A stretch of 64,000 nt of DNA from Iphinoe sp. HA4291-MV1 (GTDB lineage Bacteria; Cyanobacteriota; Cyanobacteriia; Cyanobacteriales; Nostocaceae), in NCBI GenBank assembly GCA_019359415.1, contig JAHHHH010000021.1, positions 22,890-86,889 of the forward strand. Direction: 5' to 3'. Made by a program: the position numbers and the translations under genes. This document shows positions 8,726-17,480 of the stretch, piece by piece (the first letter of the stretch is position 1; every line of letters starts with the position of its first letter). The notes below the pieces were generated by a model. That model was not told the DNA's origin and ran no database searches. It worked only from the letters and a program-made list of their open reading frames with translations.

Positions 8726-9418
8726 GTGAAAAAAGTCGTTGCTTTGTTAAAAAACCTTCGTCCGCTCAAACTTCTAACAGCTTTTGTCGCAGGAATGATC
8801 CTGTTTTTTACACAAGCTTGCAACTCTGTAGCTGCAACAACACCTCGTCAAACTGTAGGGGAGCAATCTGCATCTCCTAACTCTGAAACATACGTTCCAA
8901 AAGGAACCAATGCATTTTCTTCCCAAGAAGGTGGGATGAATAACTTTAGTGATATTGACCCCAGAACTAATGAAGCTAAGACACGAGCTGAAGCTGAGGC
9001 TCTCAAAGAAAATGCAGAACAAAACATCCAGAACAGCTCAAGTAACGTAGGAGAAAATGTTCGCCGTGTGTTTGAAGATAGAGGAGAAGTAGGCAGGAAT
9101 CTTCAGGGACGTGCTGGAGACATTCAAGAAAAAGCTCAAGGTAGTGCTGAAGATTTTGCTCAAAGGGCTAGGCGAGGAATTGAAAATATCAAAGGAAACA
9201 CCAGCGATGCTGCTCAGGGTGGAGTGAGAAATCTTCAACGTTCAGCTGAAGATACGAAGATCAGTGCTCAGCGCACTGCTGAAGATGCTGGCAATGCAGT
9301 AAACCGAACCTTGAGAGACGCTAACACCAGTGCTACTCAAAAAGGTCAAGAAGCAGCTGAAAACACTGGAAACTTGTTTGAAAAGGCTGGTAGTGCCATC
9401 AAAGATGCTTTTAATTAA
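8726..9418 (+). CDS. Predicted lipoprotein with LEA-like amphipathic repeats
   Basis: A 230-residue protein that starts at GTG, with AGGAG seven bases upstream. The signal LLTAFVAGMILFFTQAC is followed by a Ser/Thr-rich linker, and from about residue 100 by repeated charged helical units such as NLQGRAGDIQEKAQ, NLQRSAEDTKISAQ and AQRTAEDAGNAVN. The spacing of Ala and charged residues is like group 3 LEA or apolipoprotein 11-mers, which suggests a disordered or helical surface protein, perhaps desiccation-related. It lies 107 bases after its likely paralogue and is followed by a clear terminator. Function is inferred only. Confidence 0.75.
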   Translation: MKKVVALLKNLRPLKLLTAFVAGMILFFTQACNSVAATTPRQTVGEQSASPNSETYVPKGTNAFSSQEGGMNNFSDIDPRTNEAKTRAEAEALKENAEQNIQNSSSNVGENVRRVFEDRGEVGRNLQGRAGDIQEKAQGSAEDFAQRARRGIENIKGNTSDAAQGGVRNLQRSAEDTKISAQRTAEDAGNAVNRTLRDANTSATQKGQEAAENTGNLFEKAGSAIKDAFN

Positions 9419-9475
9419 TTAGTAATAGCTTGTTGTAAGTGCCCATAGACTTCCAGTTCTGTGGTTACACGAACT

Positions 9476-9498
9476 AAGCCCGCTTAGGCGGGCTTTTT
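9476..9498 (+). terminator. Rho-independent terminator after the lipoprotein pair
   Basis: AAGCCCGC pairs with GCGGGCTT around TTAG, followed by five T. It lies 58 bases after the stop of the 8726 gene. Confidence 0.85.
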
Positions 9499-9838
9499 GG
9501 CTGCTCCGCAGTCGCTACCTATCCATTACCCGGATCTTTCTCAACATTTGACCAGAGGGATCGCATTCTACTTTGAGCATCCCTGTTTTGTTCTCGATGA
9601 CACCTACTTAATACAGAGTAGTATACATTCTTGAAAAACTCCAGGTTTCAAGATGGATGAGGTCTAATTGCATACTTAAGCATTGAGCCAAGAAATTTAT
9701 TTCTTGGCAGACAAGAATTATGGCGCAAGATCTGAGATAAAGTACATCAAAAATTTACAAATAAATAGCATGATTACATGTATTTTTGATGCTAAACCCT
9801 TTACCCAAACTTTTTCTCAAGCAATTGGAGGAGCTATT
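9499..9838. other. Intergenic region
   Basis: No gene seen. It includes a GAGCATCCC fragment at 9575-9583, related to short repeats elsewhere in the window. A longer frame for the next gene, opening at a TTG at 9683, lacks a signal peptide and is not favoured. Confidence 0.4.
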
Positions 9839-10375
9839 ATGAAAAACCGCAAAGCCTTCGCATTGTTTGCGATTTGTACTCTGTCAGCACTTTGTATTCC
9901 AGATACCCTGAACTCGCAACGAGCACAGGCTGAACCTGTAAATTATAACTATGTTAATCGGACGAGTTGTCGTAAATTCGCCGGTACATACCTGATAACA
10001 GTCACTACAAATGGCAACTTTGCATCTCGCTCAATTGTAACACTGACCCAAGACGGCAACATCTTCGTCGTTGACTCAAGCCAAGGCGGTGTTTCGGGTC
10101 AGTTCAATCCTTTCGGTGATGCACAGGGCGCTTGGAAATGTACCAGCAATGAAGAGATTACTGCCACAACACTTAACTTCGGTTATCCAGGAACTGAAGG
10201 TTCCACTGGTAATCTTGCTCGACAAGATTTTCGCCTAACGTTCGAGCCTCAAGCTAAGACGGTGCAAGGGACAATCAAGCTTCGTTCCTTTGATTTACAA
10301 GCAAATCCACTAGAAGCTGATGGTTCGGATGGGGGGACGTTCACCTTCACAGGGCAACGCGTCACCGCCGAATAA
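9839..10375 (+). CDS. Secreted hypothetical protein, probably beta-rich
   Basis: A 178-residue protein starting at an ATG preceded by GGAGGAG. It has an export signal (MKNRKAFALFAICTLSALC, likely cut near AQA-EPV) and then a Thr/Gly/Phe-rich domain with alternating hydrophobic strands (TYLITVTTNG, SIVTLTQDGNIFVVDSSQGG, DFRLTFEP, GTFTFTGQ). The pattern suggests a small beta-barrel or lipocalin-like fold. Two Cys (SCRKF, WKCTS) could form a disulfide outside the cytoplasm. Function unknown. Confidence 0.75.
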   Translation: MKNRKAFALFAICTLSALCIPDTLNSQRAQAEPVNYNYVNRTSCRKFAGTYLITVTTNGNFASRSIVTLTQDGNIFVVDSSQGGVSGQFNPFGDAQGAWKCTSNEEITATTLNFGYPGTEGSTGNLARQDFRLTFEPQAKTVQGTIKLRSFDLQANPLEADGSDGGTFTFTGQRVTAE

Positions 10376-10503
10376 CTCTGTTTCATTAAATTAGCTGCGC
10401 TACATTTCTTCTTTGTAAGCAGGCATTGTAAGGTGCGTGATTTCATTAAGGCAAAGTTAAGCTATGAAATCACGCACCACGTCGTGGCAACTGTAAATCG
10501 TGG

Positions 10504-11871
10504 CTACTTGGAATATGCTTTACATTGGGATTTTATTTTTTGCATATGCCAATTCTGTAGCCCTAGTCGCTGAATTTCTCGCCAAGGAATATTGTGTTTT
10601 CGCGCCAGTTCTGCACAGTCTTCGTATTCTGGTTGCACGTTAGCTATCACTTTTTCATTTGTTGCTCCTGTCCATGCCACTTTGAGGCGCACAACACCAT
10701 ATTCAGTTTCTATTTGTTGAATTTCCCGTTGGAGAATAGCGCGTTCTTGAGTTGAACGACGAATTCCCAAAGTAGTGGTTTCACGAAATAAAACGGCTTC
10801 ACAGCTTTGTAGATTTTCTGGATGACAGATGACACTCAGCAAAGTTCCTGGACGAGATTTTTTCATACCCACAGATTGGGTGAAGACATCTAAAGCTCCA
10901 GCGGCAAATAATGCTTCAAACACATAACCTATTGCCTGTGGACTCAAGTCATCAATTTGGGTTTCTAAAACTGAGACAGTTTCCAAAGCTGGGCTAGTAA
11001 TATCACTGGCAACGAATTTTGTCGCAGATGAGTTATCTGTGAAACCTACAGTTAATTTATCTGTTACATTCGTTGCTCTATCCGTTGTTAAATTCGTTGT
11101 TTCACCCAGCCACAGGCGTAGAATATTGGAAATGGGTAAATGAATCGAACCGGCACCTAGTCCTACTTGTTTAATGGTTATTGGGGGTGGAGAACCAAAG
11201 TCTATAGCAAGGGTTGTTGCAATGGCAGCTCCAGTTGGTGTTACCATTTCCTTTTCTATACCGTTACTATAGACTGGACATCCGCGCATTTCCCATAATT
11301 TCAAAACTGCTGGTACTGGTACAGCCATCTGACCGTGCGCCGCCCGCACTGTTCCCCCACCAGTAGGTAGTGGTGAGCAATACAGTAAAGGTAATCCTTG
11401 ATGATTGCTCTCGATACCTAACCAATCTAAACCTAAGCAAGTGCCAACAATATCGACAATGGCATCAACAGCACCCACTTCATGGAAGTGAACTTTTTCT
11501 GGTGCAATACCGTGTACTGCCCCTTCTGCTACTGCTAGCTGTCGGAATACTGCCAAACTCCAAGCTTCTGCTCGTGATGGCAACCCAGCTTTTTGAATCA
11601 TCCGCTCAATCTCTGGCAAGTGGCGTCCGTGATGGTGACTGTGTTCATGGTCGTGGTGATGATGGTGGTCTACTAAATCCACATGAACTTTAGTAGCCTG
11701 TTGAGTATTACGGTGAACAAGTTCTGCTCTCAATTGATACTCATGCTCAATCCCTAACCCATTGAGTTTTTCAGTTAAATACTCTAGGGGAACACCCAGA
11801 CTAACCACAGAACCCAGACACATATCACCGGAAATACCCGTCGGACATTGAAGATAAGCGATTTTAGTCAT
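10504..11871 (-). CDS. larC: Nickel pincer cofactor biosynthesis protein LarC
   Basis: A 455-residue protein that begins IAYLQCPTGISGDMCLGSVV and contains HFHEVGAVDAIVDIVGT, PLPTGGGTVRAAHG and ETQIDDLSPQAIGYVFEALF, all typical of LarC (formerly DUF111), the nickel insertase that finishes the nickel pincer nucleotide cofactor. A His-rich stretch (about residues 67-85, DHHHHHDHEHSHHHGRH) is likely to store or bind metal. It is a single frame, unlike lactobacilli where larC is split by a programmed frameshift. No larB or larE is in the window. It diverges from the gene at 11970 across 98 bases that contain ACTAACT-type repeats. Confidence 0.92.
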   Translation of the reverse strand: MTKIAYLQCPTGISGDMCLGSVVSLGVPLEYLTEKLNGLGIEHEYQLRAELVHRNTQQATKVHVDLVDHHHHHDHEHSHHHGRHLPEIERMIQKAGLPSRAEAWSLAVFRQLAVAEGAVHGIAPEKVHFHEVGAVDAIVDIVGTCLGLDWLGIESNHQGLPLLYCSPLPTGGGTVRAAHGQMAVPVPAVLKLWEMRGCPVYSNGIEKEMVTPTGAAIATTLAIDFGSPPPITIKQVGLGAGSIHLPISNILRLWLGETTNLTTDRATNVTDKLTVGFTDNSSATKFVASDITSPALETVSVLETQIDDLSPQAIGYVFEALFAAGALDVFTQSVGMKKSRPGTLLSVICHPENLQSCEAVLFRETTTLGIRRSTQERAILQREIQQIETEYGVVRLKVAWTGATNEKVIANVQPEYEDCAELARKHNIPWREIQRLGLQNWHMQKIKSQCKAYSK

Positions 11872-11969
11872 ACTTAGTCATTAATTATTAATTGTTTGTT
11901 AGTTGCTAGTTGTTAGGTGTTAAAAATACCACTAACTACTAACTACTAACCTCTTTTCCCACTTTTTTT

Positions 11970-12632
11970 ATGGCAAAAATTTTTCCAGTCCATCCTGATA
12001 ATCCCCAAGTCCGGCGTATAGAGGATATACAAGCAGAACTGCAACGTGGTGCAGTAATGCTTTACCCTACGGATACAGTTTATGCGATCGGTTGTGATTT
12101 AAATGCTAAATCAGCAGTAGAACGGGTGCGGCAAATAAAACAGTTGGCAAATAATAAACCACTGACATTTTTATGTCCCTCACTTTCTAATGTGGCAACT
12201 TATGCTTATGTAAGCGACACTGCTTATCGGATTATGAAAAGCCTCATTCCAGGACCGTATACATTTTTGCTACCTGCTACTAAATTGGTACCACGACTGG
12301 TGCAAAGTCCGAAACGGAAAACAACTGGAATTAGAGTGCCAAATCATACTGTGTGCATAACATTATTGTCAGCGCTAGCAAACCCGATTATTTCGACTTC
12401 AGCACATTTACCACCGGATGATGAGATAGATGATGAGTCTAATGGGATAGAATCACAACCTTACCTATCGCGGATAGAGCTATTTGACCGTTTGGACAAA
12501 TTGGTAGATGTGATTGTGGACACTGGTGAGGAACCTAAGTATGAAGTCTCTACCATTTTGGATATGACAGAAGAAAAACCAATTATTGTGCGGCAGGGTT
12601 TAGACTGGGAAAAAGCAGCAGCATGGGTATAA
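11970..12632 (+). CDS. YrdC/Sua5/YciO-family protein (threonylcarbamoyl-AMP synthase-like)
   Basis: A 220-residue protein with a YrdC-type domain: GAVMLYPTDTVYAIGCD, RIRQIK-like and NKPLTFLCPSL segments, then PGPYTFLLPATKLVPRLV and KRKTTGIRVPNH. In this family such proteins bind ATP and threonine for the t6A modification at tRNA position 37. The late motif is NPIISTSAH rather than the SxxN of TsaC, which is closer to YciO-type members whose activity is weaker or unknown. I therefore assign the family, not TsaC itself. Confidence 0.82.
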   Translation: MAKIFPVHPDNPQVRRIEDIQAELQRGAVMLYPTDTVYAIGCDLNAKSAVERVRQIKQLANNKPLTFLCPSLSNVATYAYVSDTAYRIMKSLIPGPYTFLLPATKLVPRLVQSPKRKTTGIRVPNHTVCITLLSALANPIISTSAHLPPDDEIDDESNGIESQPYLSRIELFDRLDKLVDVIVDTGEEPKYEVSTILDMTEEKPIIVRQGLDWEKAAAWV

Positions 12633-13012
12633 GAATTTAACTTCACGCGCTCAGTTGTCAATTTCAAAAAACAGAGTGTAAATGACTCCAGTTTTCAGAT
12701 TGTCATACCTACAAAGTCGAGAGTAGGTATGACCGGAAGCATGATAAATCTTGGAGCAGCAAAGGTTTAGGATACTTTTGGGTAATGGCGGATATCCATG
12801 TACCTACCGCTTTTTAGTGGCTTGTGAAAAAACCGACACACCACAAATATTGTAACTTTTTCGGATATTTTACAGTCATATGTGTGAGCAGTGCTGACAG
12901 CGACTCTTTATGGATGAAAACCATGAAAGAGATGCCTACTGGGCGTCCTCGTGCCTTGATAGTGCTGTCTTGTGCATTGTCGTTACGGTGCAATACCACT
13001 TTTAAAAAAGTT
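12633..13012. other. Intergenic region before the HetZ-family gene
   Basis: No gene is supported here. A frame in phase with the next gene is open from 12824, but its translation (Cys-rich, no HetZ similarity that I recognise) looks like upstream non-coding sequence. Regulatory sites of a HetZ-type gene would lie here; I could not identify a clear one. Confidence 0.4.
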
Positions 13013-14239
13013 ATGAAAGCAAACCTCGCCAATCTACCCACGTCCACACCCTCTTTAAACCGCCACGTTTCAACTGAACAATTGCAAGCTTCTAATACTG
13101 ATGCTTTAGTGCAACAGCTGTACAACGAAATGCAAGCTCAGATAAAAGCAGCACCTACACCTACATGCATGCAAGCTGTAGCAAAGCGCATAGCCAAAGA
13201 AGTGGAACGCATTTGCAACAAAAGCTCCCGCATCCAAACATCAGGACAAATTAAGTCTTGGCTGGTAAATTTAGCAAGGCATCGTTTACAAAAATGCCTG
13301 CGTTACTATCAATTGGGTTCAAAAAAAGGTCGCGTAGAATTACATAGCCAACTGGGGGCAATGGTTTACCGTCACATTGTCACATCAAGTTCTGCGTTAG
13401 GGTTTGAGGCTCGTTACAACCTGATTGAAGATTTCCTACAAGCATTTTATCTGGAAGCTATCAAAGCTTTCCGGCGAGAAAACGAACTACCTGACGATTA
13501 CACCCCGCGTACTCAATTGGAACTTGCAGAATACATGGCGTTTACAGAGCAATATGCTAAGCGCCGCATCAATTTATCCGGAGGTGCTAATCAGCAATTG
13601 GTTATATTACGTGCCCAAAGTTTCGCTCGTCGTTTGCCTCAGGAAACAACTGTAGATATTGAACAAGCGGTCGAGTCTTCTAAGACAGGAGAAGCAGAAT
13701 CTTATCAACGCACGAGCGCGGTTCAACAAGTTCGCTCTCAGATGATAGCACAATCTAACTTTGATCCTGCTGAAGATTCCGAGCGCGATCGCGTCATTTC
13801 AGAATTAGTGAAATATTTAGAAGCTCATGGTCAATCTGACTGCATAGATTATCTATCATTAAAACTCCAAGACCTTCCAGCACCAGAAATAGACCAAATT
13901 CTAGGTTTAACGAGTCGCCAGCGCGACTATCTGCAACAGCGTTTTAAATATCATGTAGAAAAATTTGCGAAGCAACATCAATGGCAGTTAGTACATCAAT
14001 GGTTGGGCGCAGATTTAGAACATAAATTGGGTTTATCCTCTCAACAATGGGAAAAATTTTTGAGCCAACTTTCCGAACAGCAGCGGCAAATCTTGCAGCT
14101 AAAAACTACAGAACATAGTGACCACGCAATAGCCAAAATAATCAAATGTACCCCTAAACAACTCCAAAAACGCTGGACTCAAATGTTAGAACTTGCATGG
14201 GCTATCCGCAACGGTAATATTGAAATACAGGTAGGCTAA
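13013..14239 (+). CDS. HetZ-family heterocyst differentiation regulator
   Basis: From the ATG at 13013 the protein has 408 residues, close to the roughly 400 of Anabaena HetZ. Segments I recognise from HetZ are CLRYYQLGSKKGRVELHSQL, LIEDFLQAFYLEAIKAFRREN, TQLELAEYMAFTEQYAKRRI, and LGLTSRQRDYLQQRFKYHVEKFA. HetZ is a DNA-binding regulator acting with HetR and HetP early in heterocyst commitment. In Anabaena hetZ is followed by patU genes; here the downstream gene is a restriction enzyme, so this could be a HetZ-related paralogue. The C-terminal part (QQRQILQLKTTEHSDHAIAK) has a sigma-region-4-like helix-turn-helix look. Family firm, orthology open. Confidence 0.8.
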   Translation: MKANLANLPTSTPSLNRHVSTEQLQASNTDALVQQLYNEMQAQIKAAPTPTCMQAVAKRIAKEVERICNKSSRIQTSGQIKSWLVNLARHRLQKCLRYYQLGSKKGRVELHSQLGAMVYRHIVTSSSALGFEARYNLIEDFLQAFYLEAIKAFRRENELPDDYTPRTQLELAEYMAFTEQYAKRRINLSGGANQQLVILRAQSFARRLPQETTVDIEQAVESSKTGEAESYQRTSAVQQVRSQMIAQSNFDPAEDSERDRVISELVKYLEAHGQSDCIDYLSLKLQDLPAPEIDQILGLTSRQRDYLQQRFKYHVEKFAKQHQWQLVHQWLGADLEHKLGLSSQQWEKFLSQLSEQQRQILQLKTTEHSDHAIAKIIKCTPKQLQKRWTQMLELAWAIRNGNIEIQVG

Positions 14240-14334
14240 AGTCGTAGTAAATTGTATCAATCAGAAACCAATACTATTCAATTTTTCAGACTTATCCTAT
14301 TTGTTAAATGTTATTTGTTGAATATTAAACATAA

Positions 14335-14438
14335 TATAGCAATCCTAAATCATTCATGAGAAATCAGATCCTCGACAACTTTTACGAAGTCGGGGATCTG
14401 TGGCTTTCAATTCTCACAAATTAAATAGGATTGCTATA
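14335..14438. mobile_element. Nostoc-type MITE with TATAGCAATCCT ends
   Basis: TATAGCAATCCT at 14335-14346 is the inverse of AGGATTGCTATA at 14427-14438. Inside, CAGATCCTCGAC (14374-14385) pairs with GTCGGGGATCTG (14389 onward to 14400). The whole 104-bp unit matches a palindromic element I recognise as very common in filamentous cyanobacteria. A fragment of the same end (AGCAATCCTAAAT) recurs at 20371 and 20442. Confidence 0.65.
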
Positions 14439-14907
14439 GCGGGTTGCATCTGCATAGTGGAATTGAGTGTTTGTAACTATTTAACGTAAGTTGCTAGTTA
14501 GTCCCTAAAAAATGTATCATTATGACACAAGAGATCTATTTTAGGGTACTCTCAATTTTGTACTGAAGCTAGAAGCGTTTTTTGATAACTAGCAACTTGG
14601 GTTATTAGGCAGTCTCACAGGTATAGGTTTTAGAAAATGATATTCACAGTGTTGCAGAAAGAAGTCATGTAACAACAGAAGAGATTAATACAATTGTATT
14701 TAATACATCTATACTAATTTTTGATATTTTTGACATATCAAGCATTATGGCGGATTTGTCGCCACACCGATAAAAATTCCTCCCCTTGTCTCCTTATCCA
14801 TTTTGATATCAGTATCCTGAATCAAAAATTGATGTTAAGTAACTGACCATTTTCCACTACTTTCGTGAAATTCTAAAATCTAAGGACTATTGGTAGAAGG
14901 AGTCAAA
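14439..14907. other. AT-rich intergenic region before the restriction gene
   Basis: No gene seen. The sequence is AT-rich with scattered direct repeats of AACTAGCAAC/TTGCTAGTTA type (about 14489 and 14585). The start of the next gene is set by AAGGAG upstream of the ATG at 14908 rather than the earlier TTG at 14890. Confidence 0.4.
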
Positions 14908-15396
14908 ATGACTAAAACTCAAGGCGCAAGGGCAAATAAGTCAGGTGAAATTTTAGAAAGTCATGTAGAAACTACATTGAGGGCACATGGTTATTTCCAA
15001 GTATGTACCCATAAACCAAAGAAACTGCAAAGAGATTTTATTTTAAACTCTATTTTTTTACCAAAACGTTATGCAAAGCAAGTTTACATAGGAATTGGAA
15101 TTTATCAAACTGATGTTTATGTAGACTTTTATGTTGTTGGATTACCTGCTATGCCATCAGGCTTAATTATTGAGTGTAAATGGCAGGAAAGTGGTGGTTC
15201 AGTCGATGAAAAATTTCCTTATTTGAACTTAAATATTCAGCGCTCTTACCCTGCACCAACTATTGTCGTTCTGGGTGGTGAAGGGATGAGAGAAGGAGCA
15301 ATTGACTGGCTCAAAGAAAGAGTGACTGACAATCCTAATTTGTTAGCAGTTCATAGTTTAGACAGATTTATTGCTTGGGCAAATAAATATCTTTAA
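14908..15396 (+). CDS. Predicted PD-(D/E)XK restriction endonuclease
   Basis: A 162-residue protein. It has a core like restriction nucleases: DVYVDFYVVG followed by GLIIECKWQ, giving the D...(E)xK catalytic arrangement, and then IVVLGGEGMREGAIDWLKERV. It ends in tail-to-tail overlap with a DNA adenine methyltransferase gene, which is the main reason for calling it a restriction enzyme. The target site cannot be read from sequence; the partner enzyme suggests an adenine-containing site. Its AT-rich composition matches the methyltransferase and both differ somewhat from the neighbouring core genes, consistent with transfer as a unit. Confidence 0.72.
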   Translation: MTKTQGARANKSGEILESHVETTLRAHGYFQVCTHKPKKLQRDFILNSIFLPKRYAKQVYIGIGIYQTDVYVDFYVVGLPAMPSGLIIECKWQESGGSVDEKFPYLNLNIQRSYPAPTIVVLGGEGMREGAIDWLKERVTDNPNLLAVHSLDRFIAWANKYL

Positions 15397-16244
15397 TAAG
15401 AGGTCATTAATAGTTCATAAATCATACCTCGCTTCTTGACGTTAGAGTTGATAGAGCGTGCTGCTTCTATTAAATAGATATTAAAGTTTATCTCCGTATA
15501 AATCTCTCTAATAAATTCACAGTCCGAGTTGCATACCATGACTTTGACCCCACGACTTGCCAATTCTGCACAAGTATTTCTTAAACGTTCTTGGTCTTTT
15601 TTATTAAAAGAATGACGACTGTAAGCTGTGAAATAACTGGTGTTACTAATAGGATAGTAAGGTGGATCGAAGAAGACAAAATCATCACTACTCTTTGCAT
15701 TACTTATTATCTCAGCAAAATCTGCCTCCTGAATATCAGCCCACTGTAAAGCTTTCGACGCTGCACGGAGTAAATCTTCTTGGCAAATTTTAGGATTTTC
15801 ATACCTACCTAATGGGACATTGAATTTTCCTTGGGAGTTTACACGATAAAGTCCGTTAAAACAAGTTTTATTAAGATAAATAAGACGAGCAGCTTGTTGT
15901 GAATCAGTTCCTCCAGAGTTTTCTCGTACACCGTAGTAATACTCTCTTTTACTTTTATTATGTTTATATTCATGCTCTTTCAGAAGACTAATTAATTCAT
16001 CAAGCTGATTTCTGACGCATAAATAAGTATTAACTAAATCTGCATTAATATCAGTTAAAATAGCTTTTGTTTGTTGGTGATAATGCAGATAGAAAAAAAC
16101 AGCCCCACCACCAAGAAATGGCTCATAATAAGTTTTAATTTTTTTGGGAAAATAAGAAATATACTGCTGAATTAATCTATTTTTCCCACCCGCCCATTTT
16201 AAAAAAGGACGTGGTAAATTTTGCTTAGGGATTTCACTTAACAT
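15393..16244 (-). CDS. DNA adenine N6-methyltransferase, D12 class (Dam-like)
   Basis: A 283-residue protein with the alpha-class layout: PFLKWAGGKNRLI at the N-terminus, YYEPFLGGGAVFF (AdoMet binding), then the target-recognition region with LIYLNKTCFNGLYRVNSQGKFNVP, and DFVFFDPPYYP (the DPPY catalytic motif). This is the Dam/DpnIIA/EcoRV-methylase family, which methylates adenine in GATC or related sites. The gene converges on the predicted endonuclease with a 4-base overlap, so it most likely protects host DNA. Length is normal and all motifs are present. Confidence 0.9.
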   Translation of the reverse strand: MLSEIPKQNLPRPFLKWAGGKNRLIQQYISYFPKKIKTYYEPFLGGGAVFFYLHYHQQTKAILTDINADLVNTYLCVRNQLDELISLLKEHEYKHNKSKREYYYGVRENSGGTDSQQAARLIYLNKTCFNGLYRVNSQGKFNVPLGRYENPKICQEDLLRAASKALQWADIQEADFAEIISNAKSSDDFVFFDPPYYPISNTSYFTAYSRHSFNKKDQERLRNTCAELASRGVKVMVCNSDCEFIREIYTEINFNIYLIEAARSINSNVKKRGMIYELLMTSY

Positions 16245-16391
16245 TTAACTGAAAAACCATTGAAAAGTTATATCTATTCTAATTAACAAATTATATATTA
16301 TATTAGTATTTCTCCAATGTATAGATTACAATTAGAATAAATAAAGCCAGCAAAAAAACGTATAGTTTGTAACAAGGTAGTCTAAATCTAG

Positions 16392-16598
16392 ATGTTCGAC
16401 GGATTTTGGAATAATGTTTTTCGCTACTTCCGCTATTTCATTACGACACTCTTGGGTGTAGCGTTGAATGCTTTTGCACCCTTGATACCGCTTCTTAAAC
16501 GCCCAGTCACCTTGATAGCTATTTTGGGCTTATTCGGAGGTACTCTCGTCTTCGTTACTCTTACGCTGCGTGCAATGCTCGGCTTGAGTACAATTTAG
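16392..16598 (+). CDS. DUF751 (Ycf33-like) membrane protein
   Basis: A 68-residue protein with two hydrophobic helices (FITTLLGVALNAFAPLIPLL and TLIAILGLFGGTLVFVTLTL). It matches the DUF751/Ycf33 family found in cyanobacteria and algal plastids. It sits 86 bases before rbfA, a linkage I recall from other cyanobacteria. Function is unknown, possibly thylakoid or cytoplasmic membrane related. Confidence 0.82.
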   Translation: MFDGFWNNVFRYFRYFITTLLGVALNAFAPLIPLLKRPVTLIAILGLFGGTLVFVTLTLRAMLGLSTI

Positions 16599-16684
16599 AC
16601 TATGACTGTAGTGAGAGGTGTACTCCTCTGACAAAGTCGTATCTATGTAGTGTGTAGTACATCCTCTGTGAGGAGGCGAATTTT

Positions 16685-17089
16685 ATGGCTACAAATCGCC
16701 GTGTTTCCCGCGTTGCTGAATTAATAAAACGCGAAGTTAGCCAAATGTTACTCAACGGCATCAAGGATGATCGTGTGGGAACAGGTATGGTAAGTGTGAC
16801 TAACGTTGATGTGTCTGGAGATTTACAACACGCAAAAATCTACGTCAGCATCTATGGCACAGAGGAAGCCAAGGCAGAAACAATGGCTGGGTTAAAGTCA
16901 GCAACAGGTTATGTCCGTAGTGAACTCGGTGCACGGGTACGTCTGCGTCGCACACCAGAGGTGGTGTTTATCGAAGATCGATCTATAGAACGCGGTACAA
17001 AGGTGCTGTCGCTCTTGAACCAGCTTGAGCAAGAACGTCAGCTAGAGGAGCCAGCACAAGAAAATGCAAATTTTTTTTCGGAGGATTAA
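16685..17089 (+). CDS. rbfA: 30S ribosome-binding factor RbfA
   Basis: A 134-residue protein beginning with the RbfA signature ([19 protein letters not shown]) and continuing [21 protein letters not shown] and [17 protein letters not shown], a KH-like fold. RbfA helps 16S rRNA maturation and 30S assembly. A GAGGAGG ribosome-binding site lies just upstream. An acidic tail ([14 protein letters not shown]) is typical of cyanobacterial members. It is probably cotranscribed with the DUF751 gene. Confidence 0.95.
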   Translation: MATNRRVSRVAELIKREVSQMLLNGIKDDRVGTGMVSVTNVDVSGDLQHAKIYVSIYGTEEAKAETMAGLKSATGYVRSELGARVRLRRTPEVVFIEDRSIERGTKVLSLLNQLEQERQLEEPAQENANFFSED

Positions 17090-17134
17090 GTAACGTAAAT
17101 AACAATTAATTAACGTACGTTAGCTAAGTGTTTT

Positions 17135-17165
17135 ACAGACATGACCATGTCATGTCTGTTTAAAT
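17135..17165 (+). terminator. Hairpin after rbfA
   Basis: ACAGACATGA (17135-17144) pairs perfectly with TCATGTCTGT (17150-17159). The T tail is weak (TTTAAAT), and a TTTT also precedes the stem on the other strand. Confidence 0.5.
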
Positions 17166-17480
17166 ATGCCTAATACATAGTTCACGGAGAGGGCAGTTAA
17201 AGTATAGTCTTTGTACTTACTTGTCCTTTGGTACCTACTCCAAAATGCTAAGTAGTTTACAAAACTAAATATTGACGACTTGACAAGACGTGGGGTGTGG
17301 GAGAGTGTTGTGAGGTGTAATGCAAATTCCTTTCCTTACACCTAAATATAGGCACAATACCTTCTGCCCCTACTGCCTGACCCTGACCGGTCAATTTTTG
17401 CTTAGCGAATGGATGCTGTCCATATTCTTGCTTGTTGTGCTGAGTTTTCTCTTTTTGAATGTGTGAATTTTGAACTGCTT

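Noticed and set aside
12824-13012. N-terminal extension of the HetZ-family protein
   Set aside because: The extra 63 residues are Cys-rich and unlike HetZ; the ATG at 13013 gives the expected length.
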